This document shows, one piece after another, positions 21,033 through 31,753 of a stretch of 56,354 bases of DNA. Made by a program: the position numbers and the translations under genes. A model generated the notes under the pieces. That model searched no databases, was not told where the DNA came from, and worked only from the letters and a program-made list of their open reading frames with translations. The stretch comes from Scleroderma bovista. Lineage: Eukaryota; Basidiomycota; Agaricomycetes; Boletales; Sclerodermataceae. Each line of letters starts with the position of its first letter. The stretch's first letter is position 1. The stretch is from the NCBI GenBank assembly GCA_037178675.1, contig JAYMGJ010000594.1, positions 1 through 56,354 of the forward strand, written 5' to 3'.

Positions 21033-24000
21033 TCACATATCACCTTCACTTTCCTCATCAGACGAATCAATGAATGCAGCGCTCTTCAAAGGTTTCCCCT
21101 TGGCTGACTCTGTACGGTGTCGTTTCCTGCCCACATCAGAGCGCTTCTTGCAAGGCTTTCCAACCACCTCCCCAGCAGTTCGCCATTCTGCAACTTGCTC
21201 TTGAAACTGAACGTGTTGCTGCCTAGTCATGTACGCCCAGCGGCATGTACCCTCTTTCAACGCATCACAAAGGGCCCAGAGGTTTTCAACATTTGTGATG
21301 GCATGAGGGGACTGGAAGGGAACACCCTACGGCCACCCAAGTAGATCAATGCTGTGCTTCTCCTTGATGGCCACCTCAAAGTTTGTGAAGTTGATACAAA
21401 TTTTCTTCTTTGCAACAACACCTGTATGTGGGCATCAGACACTATTAGACACTGTGAAGTAATACATACGAAGGCCAGAATTAAGAATACAAGCACACAT
21501 CTGTTGCATGCCTTCTACGGAATTATGCTCCTCGATGTCTGCAGACGCAGTGTACTATTGTTAGTGGCCACTATAGAACAGTCTCGACTTACTCTTTCTG
21601 TGTACGCATGCCCACTGTTCCAGTTTGCGAACAATCTCATCAGCCTCAAGATCCATCACATCTTCCCAAAAATCCATCACATTGTCTGTTCCATACCAGA
21701 AAGGCTGGGATGAGTCGTAAACATGCCCATGAGTTGCGAAGAGACACACATATACTCCGGTCCGAAGGGCGAGTCCATCAAGCTATCAGACGTTAGTTGA
21801 AGGTCAGCAGAGTGGACGTAGGATAGACTCACTACTTTAAAAACATATTCTAATGTCGATTGCACATCGCATGACACTGCAGCGTTTGTAGCGCGAACAC
21901 TCGTGTTTTTGAGGGTACAATATTTGGTGAGGGCCTGCAATAATTCATCCTTCTCGTCTTGAGTCATGTCCTGGTACTTGGGGTCATCCCTTGCTAACTC
22001 TCGAATCTGGTGGAGGGAGAGCTTCTCCCCACGAGCACGACCTGCCATGTGTGAGTATGGACCTGCAAGACAACAGAGTAAATTTTACCTTCATTAACCT
22101 CGTGCGCCTTGTCATGGATGATGGCATTGGCCAGTTGCATGCTGCATGGATTCCGATAATATTTGTAACTGCCCAGGAGTTTCCTGACCTTCTCGTCTGT
22201 AATGTTATGTGTGGTGGCTATCACCTGTACCTTCGCTTCAAATTCACTAGAGAGCGACTGGACCGCTTCATTCAGAAGCGCGTCGCAATCCTTCCACTGT
22301 GCTGCAGAAATCTGTCTTGATGCCGTTTGGGCAGTGCAATGTTCTTTCTCTGTAGCAGAGAGGGGCTGGTGAGGCTGCATCACTGGCCATCCAGGGTTGA
22401 GTAGCCCAAGTGGACTTGTTGCTTGTTACCGTAGTTGCTGAGGTCGCGCCATTGGGATGGCTACTGGGAGTGGCGAACTCAGGTGCAGTGGGAGCGTTTG
22501 ACGAGCTGATGTTGGGCTGGCGTTCTACTGTGGAGCAAGAAGTGGAGGTTATGTTGTGTAACGATGCCATTACTTGAACAGTAGGTGAGGTCCTGGCGAG
22601 GCCCAAAGCCACAGAAGACAGAACAAGCGGAGGGTTCGAAATGGATAGGAGGGCGGGGTCCAGTGCAGGATGACCATAGGAAGAGTCTGGGAGTATCAAA
22701 CACTGTGGAGCTGGTTGTGCAGAGCCAGGGGGGAATGGCTGGTGAGATGGATTCCAGTAGTCATACGAACTGAAAGCTGGGGGGGTTGGGCATGGGGGAT
22801 CACCTGGAGGGTTGAAGGTGATGTTCGCAAAGTTGAAGACTGTCATATCCATACTTTTCCAGTCGCAACTCCGGTCTAACCATGGCCCGCCTGACCTCTC
22901 CTTAGGCATAGATGCAACTCCGGATCTAGTCCGGCCATCTCCAGCCCTATAGCTGCACTCCAGCTCAACTCCGGTCACTACGTCCATCTCCGCCTCAGGA
23001 CTAACCCCTGTCTCCCTACAGACAGATCCGCGGTCTAACTCCTCCGTGTCGGACCTGTACCTACCACTAGTCGCTACTCCGGTTTCAGTCCGGCCACTCC
23101 CTTAGCCTTGTCTGCGACGTAGCCCAACTCCGGCTGGTACATCCAACTCCGGCTCAGTTCTGCTCCTGCTCCTGCTCCGCTTCCTCTGTCAGGTCCACCA
23201 AAGGCTTAGGACATTTCCATGTCCAACTCCGGACCTTCCTCCGGCTACTCCGCCCTTCCTCCACCTGTGCACTCCCTCCGCTCTTGCACTTCCTCTGGTC
23301 GTGCACTTCCTCCGGTCCCACTTCCTCCGGTCCCGCTTCCTCCGGTCCTGGACATCGCTCCGGACTTAACATTAGTTAAGTCCACCTCTGACCCTTACCT
23401 GTCCTCTTCCGACCTAGTTCCCTTGTCCCTGCTTTTCCTCCGTCGTCCCTGTAACTCTAGTTCCCCGTGTCTGCTTCCGCTCCGGTTTATTTTCCTGTCC
23501 CTGCTTTATTTTCTTGTACCTGGTTTATTTTCCTGTCTGCTTCTGCTCCATCCCTTGTCTCGACATTAAGGTGTTTACTTGTCACCGTATATACTCACCT
23601 TAGTTTCATTACTATATAAACTACCGTACTCCGGCCTAGTAGTCCTTAGATCAAATCTCGACTAAGATACTCCCCACTCTGTACTACCCATTATGCTCTC
23701 CTAATCCATCTGTTCATCTGAACTCCTGAACTCCGGCCAACTCCGGCCTCCGTCCTATCTCGTCCCCTTGGTCCTATGTCCGATCCTAGCAAGTCTCCTA
23801 CTTGCACGAGGGCAAAAGCCACCTCTGTCCCAGACTCGACGCTAGACCTCTCAGGACTTATCCCACCTCTGGGATGTCCTTCATCCGGACAAACTGCGCT
23901 TTACTCCGGTCCACTTTCCCGCGGTCTGGACTAACTCCGCAAAACCCGGACTTACTTCCAGTGCTCCTCCAGCGCCCGGACTTCGTCCATATGACCCGGA

Positions 24001-24128
24001 CTTGACTCTCTGCACTAAGTAGCACATACTAGTGTCAGGACTTACCTCCTCATTAGTTCCCTGCACCCCTGGACCTCCTAGTAAGATCGTTGAGGAGAAC
24101 CGGTCTTGACAAAGACATAGCCATCCAT
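21033..24128 (-). pseudogene. KDZ passenger gene of unknown function, split by a solo LTR
   Basis: The original start codon is probably ATG 24128. Five codons later the solo LTR (22841-24111) interrupts, and the frame resumes at 22840 as FNFANITFNPPGDPP. Downstream blocks on the minus strand are a Pro/Ser-rich region, a helical block (ISAAQWKDCDALLNEAVQ, KVRKLLGSYKYYR, AHEVNEG), another (RARGEKLSLHQIRELARDD), an enzyme-like stretch (VYVCLFATHGHVYDSSQPF, DNVMDFWEDVM) and a basic tail with DSSDEESEGDM. The junction of the VNEG and RARGEKL blocks is a clear GT-AG splice; others are less certain, especially near 22400. No known domain is recognised. The gene sits opposite to the transposase inside the left arm of the transposon. 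Confidence 0.6.
22841..24111 (+). mobile_element. Solo LTR, second Ty3-related family, 1,271 bp
   Basis: The ends are TGTCATATCCATAC and CGGTCTTGACA, with the perfect 5-bp duplication AAGAC at 22836-22840 and 24112-24116. It is full of CTCCGG motifs and contains a diverged copy of the GTTTACTTGTCACCGTATATACTC block of the Ty3 LTRs at 10-18 kb, but it is twice as long. No internal domain remains. Confidence 0.9.
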
Positions 24129-25010
24129 GAGGCAGTTGGTAGAGAGAGAGGGTCCGGGTCCAGCGTCCACAGTAGTGTCATGTCGCTCCTAAAAAAAAAA
24201 AGAAGAAAATTTTGACAGTCTAATATTGAGTGAACACCATCGGTCCGCCCAGTGACTGGTGTGATTGGGCATTAGGGCCCGATACAATGTGTGAACCTGT
24301 GGAGGAAACATGATACATTAGAACTGATGTATATAATAGACTACTCTTACCGTGGATGGGGCCGATATTGTGCTGTCCGCCTCCCAATGATGTTGTGCAC
24401 ACAACCAAAGTACGGGAGTGACATGGCCGACGCCACATCGCAGGATCTGCATTTAATGTCAGGCTGTCATATTAGAAATTATATCACAAAGCTACAAATA
24501 GAATTCCCTACAGTAGATGAGATGGATGGACCGGGACCCTTGTTGAGGGTCAGATGGAAATCCATCCACTAAACACAATGGCTTCAGGGCACAGCTTCAT
24601 TGGAAAATGTATTACGGTACTTCACTTTCTGATCGACCAAAGATTCGGACTAACGGTCAAAGCTGACAGAGAGATGGAAGAGACAGAAATATTGTACTAG
24701 TATGTACTGAGACAATGACGTGCTGAGCACTGTCCGCATGTCCAACTATTCAATGTTGTATGGTCATGTTGTGGTCATGTGACCAGGAGAAGCTGCCGGT
24801 TCATTTCACTCACATAAGTTTCTCTTGTGACCAGTACCTTCGCCATCGAGTTACCCAGGTAAGTTTTTGTAGATTACGCTATAGTAGCTTGTAAACTGAA
24901 ACCCTTTCTTTCACAGCTAGAATCTTGATGGTCATACATGAGAGCAAACTGAACTGCGACGAAGCAAGACAAACAACGCACAGCCACTGAACAATGGCTA
25001 TCAAAGCCGG
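24129..25010. other. KDZ internal spacer without a supported gene
   Basis: Only short, unconvincing frames are seen. The stretch lies between two divergently transcribed KDZ passenger genes (starts near 24128 minus and about 25000 plus) and probably holds their promoters and 5' exons. An A-rich run lies at 24189. Confidence 0.4.
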
Positions 25011-25070
25011 GGTACAGAACACCTACTTTTAAGTTCATTTGCACTGAATTAAATCCCTGCCTTTAGAATA

Positions 25071-25795
25071 CGAGAGGAGCAGAGGGAGAAGGCAAGACTT
25101 CGTGCTGCAAGGTAGGTTAACTGATACAATCCATCTTGTCTACTGGTAGTCATTGATTCATGCTTGTAGAAACAGGGCGAGGTAAGTATCTACCTGTCTA
25201 CCAGTAGTCATTGATTCACGCTTGTAGAAACAGGGCAAGGTAAGTATCTACCCCAGAATATCCCCGTAGATTAACTTTGTTATATAGCAAGCGGATTGCT
25301 GAAAATGAAGGTACCGCATGCAACTCAATGTCGAACACTGTGCTTGGAGTGTCGTCGGACACAGAAGAACAAGGCTCATCCCCTGGATCACATCTACACC
25401 CGTTGGCCGATTCAGAACTCCCCTCACTTGAGAAAGTCAGGCAGCTTATCGCTGTTTGGCAATCCAAATGGGGGGTGGAATCAACCTGGCCCAAGAAGTT
25501 CCATGAGGAGCTGAAGCATGCACAGGGCAGTGGCCGGCGTGCAACTGACGCGTTCTTTCCACAGTGTGCAGACCACGTTGAAGAAGGGAGACGACTTGTG
25601 TGGGTTTTGAGGAGTATTACACGCAAGGGTTTCAGGGGCATGGGGTACAAGGTTTCGGACTTGTACAAGCAAGTATTCGACTTGCTCACGACACTATTGG
25701 CCGAGTTGCACTTTTTTGAAGTCAAATTAGACGAGTATGCACCTGTATTCCCCCTGTCTCAAATATCTGAAGCTCATTACTACTTTACTGTGTAG
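25071..25795 (+). CDS. KDZ passenger gene with a tandemly duplicated 12-nt microexon
   Basis: Function unknown. An exon at about 25071-25112 encodes a basic segment (IREEQREKARLRAA). It is followed by microexon 25170-25181, microexon 25228-25239 and a final exon 25288-25795. Both microexons are AAACAGGGC(G/A)AG, are in phase 2, and each adds RNRA or a close variant, so the joined part reads RAARNRARNRASKRIAENEG. The final exon has helical blocks VRQLIAVWQSKWGVEST and FRGMGYKVSDLYKQVFDLL and ends in YYFTV. The exact first exon and start are unresolved: the nearest ATG (24993) does not give the right phase. The basic run could bind nucleic acid; it lacks a leucine zipper after it. Confidence 0.55.
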
Positions 25796-26350
25796 TACTT
25801 TTGCATACAATATATACCCGAACGATCTGCATTCGAATTTGATGTGTGTGATTCAAGATAAGAAACTATGGGATAGATGTACTATTTAGGATGTCTGTCA
25901 TGCTTTGGCGATAGCAAATGTGATAGCGAATCCGTCCACTATCGACCAGTATTCACTCCTGGCATCACCAAAAACCAACCATATTGGCAGGCACGCGACA
26001 TCATAGCCGTCGTTAGCTTTCTTCTTGTCTAGTAGTCTTTGTCTGGTATCTTATTATTACATTATATGTAGTGGTGATTACATTGTACTGGATGGACTAT
26101 CAAACTTGTCAATGTTGGACCGACACAAATTGTATGCTACACCATGTTGTGCACTCATTCATACCTACACAATTTTGCACCACTGCTACCTATGACCATG
26201 CATATACTATGTAAACTAAATTCTTAGCACACAAATGCAGGGATTTAAATCAAACAAGTTGGCATTTATTGATAGTCAGGATGGATAGTATATGTACAGT
26301 AACTACTAACTACTTAACATTAGACGAGGACAGAGTGACGCCGCTATTAC
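25796..26350. other. KDZ internal AT-rich spacer
   Basis: I see no gene in this stretch between the 3' ends of two convergent passenger genes. It is AT-rich with no clear repeat. Confidence 0.5.
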
Positions 26351-26352
26351 AA

Positions 26353-27261
26353 TCAACGAAATAACTTGGGGAATGGACGAGCGACCCACCAATTCCCAGA
26401 GTGATCAAGACGGACCTGGCCAAACAGATCTGACAGGTCATCCACTTCAGCCCAGTAGGACCATTTGCCTTCACTGAGAGTGGATGAGGGCATGCGTGGC
26501 GTGGTCGGCCAGAATGGTCCACCAGGAGTGGGAATTGCATGAAGTTCGCCCTTGTGATAAGCAGCTGTGTAGTCTGCAAGGGCCCACTGGAAAGTCTTGC
26601 ACTTGTAGAAAACTGCGCCACTGATGTTGAGAACCCGCATTGCTGCATCTTTCCTATGCATTCAAGTCTGAGCTGATAATGCATATAAATGTCAAGCATC
26701 GAACATACCACGTGTAATATATGCCGACTTCTTGCCCGACAATAATGAGGTAATATCCCTCAACTGGGGAGGTTGGGTGTGGGAGATCGGAAGGGTGGGG
26801 AATACCAATAGTGTGAGATGTAGACGAAGAAGGTATCGAAGGGGAAGAGGTAACAAGCGTTGAACCCGGTTGTGGTTTGCGAGTGGTCGTGGGGGTGCTT
26901 GGGGGCGACGGTAAGGTAGTAATACCGGTGCCAGTAGCTGCTGCTGATTGTGCCGCCGAAGGACTGCATTCCCGAGACGTCCCATGAGTAGTCTTGCTAG
27001 AGTGAGTCCGACATCTCACCACACTTTCGACCTTGGTTTCCATAGCCCCTTGGCGAGTTGTCTTGATTGTTTTGATGTGGCTGATCGTCACTTCAGTATT
27101 TCGTTCTGTTATCTGCTGGCTATCATCATCTAACAAATGTCAAAACCTCCGCCAAAAATATATATTGTCTTACCTTCAACACTGGATACCATGTTCAAAC
27201 AAACTCGTGGATCAACGCTAAGCACAATTCTTGAGTGTACAAGTGCAGTGATCGCAAACAT
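26353..27261 (-). CDS. RNase H1 N-terminal (viroplasmin-like) domain protein, 269 aa
   Basis: Exons 27261-27174, 27129-26709 and 26653-26353 join through GT-AG introns of 44 and 55 nt and give exactly 270 codons with stop. The C-terminal 100 residues form the small domain known from eukaryotic RNase H1 N-termini and caulimovirus viroplasmin. The pattern is YYLIIVGQEVGIYYTW, then KDAAMRVLNISGAVFYKCKT, then ALADYTAAYHKGE. This domain binds RNA/DNA hybrids or double-stranded RNA in known proteins. No catalytic RNase H domain follows. The middle is Ser/Thr/Pro-rich. Its ATG lies 81 bp from the transposase ATG on the other strand, so the two may share a promoter. Confidence 0.8.
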
Positions 27262-27342
27262 GTTTGCAATAAGTTTTGACAGCACGGTAACGTCACGTGG
27301 TTTTTGTGAGGATCGGAGGCTGGATTGACACAAAGGAAGTTA

Positions 27343-30300
27343 ATGGCAGGGGGAACGGGAGTGTGCAGTCACTCATGCAAGTGCCAAAGCTTGATGTCCT
27401 CACGAATACACCATGTTCAGACAAAGGTTCACCAGGCTGCAGGGGTCACGCGAACTCTGCATGAATTGGCAGGCCCACAAAAAATTGCTGAACGCTCTGC
27501 ATGTGTAGCCGAGCGCAAACAAGGGTGCCTGAGAGGTAAGTTCATATTGTGATTACAAAAAATGGCTCACCTTCACTAGAGATGACTGTGACCAAGAGGC
27601 GTGCACTTGAGGCACTGCGAGATCCAGCCTTGAACTTGGTGAGCAAGGCTGTAGACGATAATTATGAAAGCAACGGGTATGGTGCGATGGTCCTAGATGG
27701 AACAGAGCCAATCAAAGTTAGTCATGCTGGTGGTGAGTTTGAAGAACTCACCAGCGGGTTATTGGGGGATATCTGGCAGAGGTGAGAGATAACCAGGAAT
27801 TCAATAAGAAAGCCTGACTGCTTTTAGCACTTCTGAGAAGGTTGGATCGAAACGCACAGATTATCGCACATTCAGGGATCGCTCTGCTAAACGAATGGCT
27901 GCATTCAGTGTACAAGTGCGTGTGATGGCGGAGGCTTACATGGCCTGGTTGTTCAGCCAGAAAAATGCGGGTCAGACAGGCTTTTTTGATTCGGATGAGC
28001 GACATACATGGGAAGAGCAACAGAGAGAGTGCGACAATGTGCACACCACGGTGTTCAATGTGTTGGCGCTGGACGTCTTCTGTGAGTCGACTGTTTCAAA
28101 TTGCATGTGCAGGTACTCACAGTATTGTAGGCGCTGAGAAGACTTCTATTACAGTAGAACCTACTGATCTTTACCTAACCTCAGCACTCATGTGTCACGG
28201 TTTAATTCCCTGTTCTCCCATTACCCCCAAGGTGGCCATTACAGTGTATGCTCTTGAATTGTATCGCGTTGCTTGTCAATGTTGTCCCCACCTTTCCATC
28301 CAAGCATATGTCAAATCACTTTGTGACTTACACAGGGTTTATGATTTCTTTTTATGTAAGATACCTGAACGTTAACCCTTGTCCCAGGTTGTATTCAACA
28401 ATCACCGCTCACGACAATTCTCCATCACACTCGACGTTTATTTGCAAATCTTAGCGTTTGTCTCAACCCTTGTGCAGCAGGCACTGCAGCGCAACCAGCC
28501 TGACTGGCGACTCAAGCACGGGTGTCCTGCTTGTACTTACACATTGCAGGACGAACCTCCGATGAGATTCAAGATGCTGTTTGCTCAGGATGGGAATGAC
28601 TCTCTTAAAAGAGTGGCGACCAAGGTACTCGATGGCGATCTCAATGACATTGGCCCTCTCACCGCATCATCAGAGTCTACATTTCATCATGCGCAGTACC
28701 TGAGCCGTGAATTTGTCGACACATTTGCATCCAATCGGCAAGCAGGTCACACCATTCTTGATGAGGTGCAACTAGAGTTTTAAAGTCCAGTCCAGTCCGG
28801 TTTTTTTGCCTTTTTTGGAAATGGACTGGACTGGACTGCTTTGGGAAGCCTGTGAATGGTTCATGGACTGCTTAAAGACTGGTCCAAAGCAGTTGCAACC
28901 GGTTTTTCAAAAAAACTGGTCCAAAACCACTCAAAAACTGGTCCAAACCACTAAAAAACCAGGTTTTTTGCATTTTATTGATGTTTTTCACATCAAAGGT
29001 GTGTCAGATAGCATCTAAATACTATGTATACACTGTAGGAATTAGATACAAGTCATTACATATTTATCTGTGCCATACTTCATCTAAAAAGATCAATTTT
29101 ACACCCCTTAAGACCCACTGCAGGCCAAAATTAGCCTGTAATATAGGGGGTTTTCTACCATATATGTATTGCTTACATAATGCGGTTGCAACCGGTTGCA
29201 ACTGGTCTTTTTCATCACTCCCAAAAGTAGGCAACTGGCAACTGCAGTCCAGTTGTGACTGGTCCGGTCCAGTCCAGTTTCCAGTCTTTTTGCAGTCCTA
29301 TGGACTGGACTTTAAAACTCTAGGTGCGACCTCTTCCTTTCACATTTGTTTTCTGGATTCTGACCACTGGATAGGACGGCAATGGGAACTTATGTGCAGA
29401 GCGCTGGAAGAATATGAAGGATAGTGCCACACAAAAAATGTGGAGCATATTCGATGAATCAGGTGTCTTTATAGCGGTCTGCTGGCATGGCTTCTGCTTG
29501 CTTATTGCAGACATGGTACAAAGCAGCGAACAGTAAGTAAATTACTTAGACAACTACATTGCAAACTAATATACTCGTCCACAGGTCTAAATATGTGCTC
29601 GCCATGACATCCAAACTCCTGGACGCAATTGGTTTGGACCTCGGTGGTGGATACGACATCGGCTGTCGCTTCAAGACCACTCTGGCATCTAGTGTCCTTG
29701 GCGAGCATGCGCAGTCACTCAACTACACTTCTCTCATCAACACGTTCCATGGCCATGCTCATAACAGGCTGTGCCAGCTGGACAATTTCACGACATAAGT
29801 TGAAGGGCTCAGACTTGAAGATCTCGAAGGTTGCGAGTGGGCATTTTCCAAGAGCAACGCCCTTGCCCCGTCCATTCAATACACATCAATTTTTCACAGA
29901 AGACAGGCCATTGCGTCCTATTTCAAATACAATGATGAAATGGAAGTGTACGCAAATCTCAGTAAGTTGGCAACTGTGCCTGTCTCAACTTATCTGACCT
30001 CAAGCAGCAAAGTTCTTATTGAATAACTACAAACAAGCTATCGATCTCCTCTCCAATGGCCACATGACCCTGGAACGGCTGATGTACGAGCTTGGAGTGA
30101 ATGACCCCGCAACCTTCAAACTTTGGCTAGATGAAGAGCGCATGTATCTCAAATCCCTCTTGCGCGAGCCCGCTGAAGAAACCTTACAAATGGAATACTG
30201 GCAATGGCTCGTAAACTTGGCGGGGAGCAGGTATGTATCAATACATCAATAAAGTATTGTTCTAACTACCAGTAAACATAGGAAAGACCTTGAGGCCATC

Positions 30301-31334
30301 TTATCCACGTGGACTGTTGTTACAGCCCACAACGCAACATCCATTGGGAGTGATAGCAGTGCAACCCAAAGAGCGGAGACCATGCGCCATCACACACAAG
30401 AGGACTGTGAAAGGGACTTGAAGGCCATACAAGAGCTCGAGGGATGCCTCGAAATATCATGTCGCTGGGTACCAGAGGACGAGGAGTGGCAGGCAGCAGC
30501 CTGTATGGTTGTCAATTGAAAGTACCAGCGGGCATTGGACAACCTTGAGCGATTGGTTGTGTCACGGATCTTCGAGCTTTCAAAGATGAATCAGGCTGGC
30601 ACCGGTAAGTTTATCTCTCTTGAATTAACATCACATTGACACCCGCAGGGTATAAACTCCGTAAACACATTGGGAAGGCCCTAAAAACACGCTCAGCAGC
30701 CATCTGGACTGCCCTAACACAATACAACGCTGCAGCCAAAGCCCTTGGCCATCACACGCTGGAATTTGACAAAGTTGTCGAGTATGAGTTCCTGACTGAC
30801 TTCGACCTTCTCAGGGACACAAGGCAAGACATCTCGACGCGTCCATGGGCTTCACCCGCCACTCGACTCGCTCTCAATACATACTTCAAGTTGTGCTGGG
30901 CTGAGGAAGAAGTCATTTGCTTGAATGTGGAGATTCAGTGCATGGTGACGTATCTTGTAGATGAAGAGCGCTACCTCCGAGCATGCAAAGCTCTTTACCA
31001 GGATACTCACCCTGCACTCATACATCAAATCTCTAGGTACCATGCCATACACTCCCGATTCACCCAACTACACCTCCGCTCCCTCGAGAAAATATCTCGT
31101 CTCCCTGGATTCAATGGGACCCTTACACCTGGCATCAGCGCATCACATGACCCAGGAGATAGTGCAAGTATCCTGCAACGAGTCCCAATGGAGTCCTCCC
31201 TGACTTTGCTGTCTGTTTGTACTGATGATGGAGAAGAGGATGTTGATGAAGATGCCGAAGAAGACCATGGGGCTGATTTGGAGGAGCAGTGCAAGGCGTT
31301 ACAGCAAATCTTGAGTGTGATGATGGACACATAG
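27343..31334 (+). pseudogene. KDZ transposase
   Basis: A multi-exon gene whose pieces match the Kyakuja-Dileera-Zisupton family. It has an N-terminal Cys-rich segment (CSHSCKC), LELYRVACQCCPHLSIQ, DWRLKHGCPACTYTL, AQDGNDSLKR, LCAERWKNM, GGGYDIGCRF, FHGHAHNRLCQL, LEDLEGCEWAFSKSNALA, and a long helical C-terminus (GYKLRKHIGKALKTRSAAI). Likely catalytic acidic residues are Asp in QDGND, Asp in GYDIG and Glu in EGCE. Two in-frame stops, TAA 29796-29798 (expected Tyr) and TGA 30517-30519 (expected Arg), make it inactive. The MITE at 28773 lies inside an intron (28766-29374), so it need not break the gene. The start ATG 27343 is tentative. Confidence 0.88.
28773..29322. mobile_element. hAT-like MITE, 550 bp
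   Basis: The terminal inverted repeat TAGAGTTTTAAAGTCCAGTCC is present at both ends. The 8-bp flanks are GGTGCAAC (28765-28772) and GGTGCGAC (29323-29330), one mismatch. Inside are many ACTGGTCC / GGACTGGACT and CAACCGGTTGCAAC subterminal repeats and no coding capacity. TAGAG-type ends plus 8-bp duplication suggest a hAT-derived non-autonomous element. Confidence 0.85.
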
Positions 31335-31384
31335 ATAGCTTAGTCTGCTGCTGCATCATTTGTTTCTTGTAGTAATTTTAATGC

Positions 31385-31745
31385 ATACTTTATGCTACAG
31401 AATGCTTGCTAGATATGAGTACTACATGCACTTGAAAGTCCGATGTAAATTGGTTGCGTAGTTGTTGAGATACGTGAGCTCGCTGTCAGAGACGGCGATG
31501 AGACGCATCGGAGACGACGCACGGGCGTTGCCGAACAACCAGACGTGCGTGGGAAGCCTTTTGCAGGGGCAGGCAAGGTCGATGACAAATGCCTGCCGTG
31601 AGGGAGCTCTGAATATCTCTAAGTACCCTACATTATTCAATAATTATTCATTGAGGGGAGAGATGCCTCAAACACCTCATTTTAGACACACATCAAAACA
31701 GTGATATATTGTCTAATTAGGGTATTTAAGCGGGAGCATCAGGTG
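31385..31745 (-). repeat. KDZ right terminal inverted repeat
   Basis: Inverted counterpart of 20140-20500, ending CATCAGGTG at 31745, directly followed by GGGCAAAC. Scattered mismatches to the left copy include an extra diverged patch around 31490-31570. Confidence 0.93.
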
Positions 31746-31753
31746 GGGCAAAC

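Larger units (their letters stand above)
20140..31745. mobile_element. KDZ-type DNA transposon carrying four genes
   Basis: 361-bp terminal inverted repeats (20140-20500 and 31385-31745) begin CACCTGATGCTCC. They are flanked by the perfect 8-bp duplication GGGCAAAC (20132-20139 and 31746-31753). An 8-bp duplication is known for Zisupton-type members of KDZ. Inside are the transposase (plus strand), a divergent RNase H1 N-domain gene, an unknown plus-strand gene with duplicated microexons, and an unknown minus-strand gene. A solo LTR and a MITE have inserted later. Confidence 0.92.

Noticed and set aside
25071..25310. The basic segment RLRAARNRARNRASKR as a bZIP domain
   Set aside because: No leucine heptads follow the basic run and the Asn/Arg spacing does not fit the bZIP signature.
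20140..31745. A TET/JBP dioxygenase gene inside the KDZ element
   Set aside because: KDZ elements are often linked to TET/JBP genes, but I found no HxD...H iron-binding pattern in any passenger gene.
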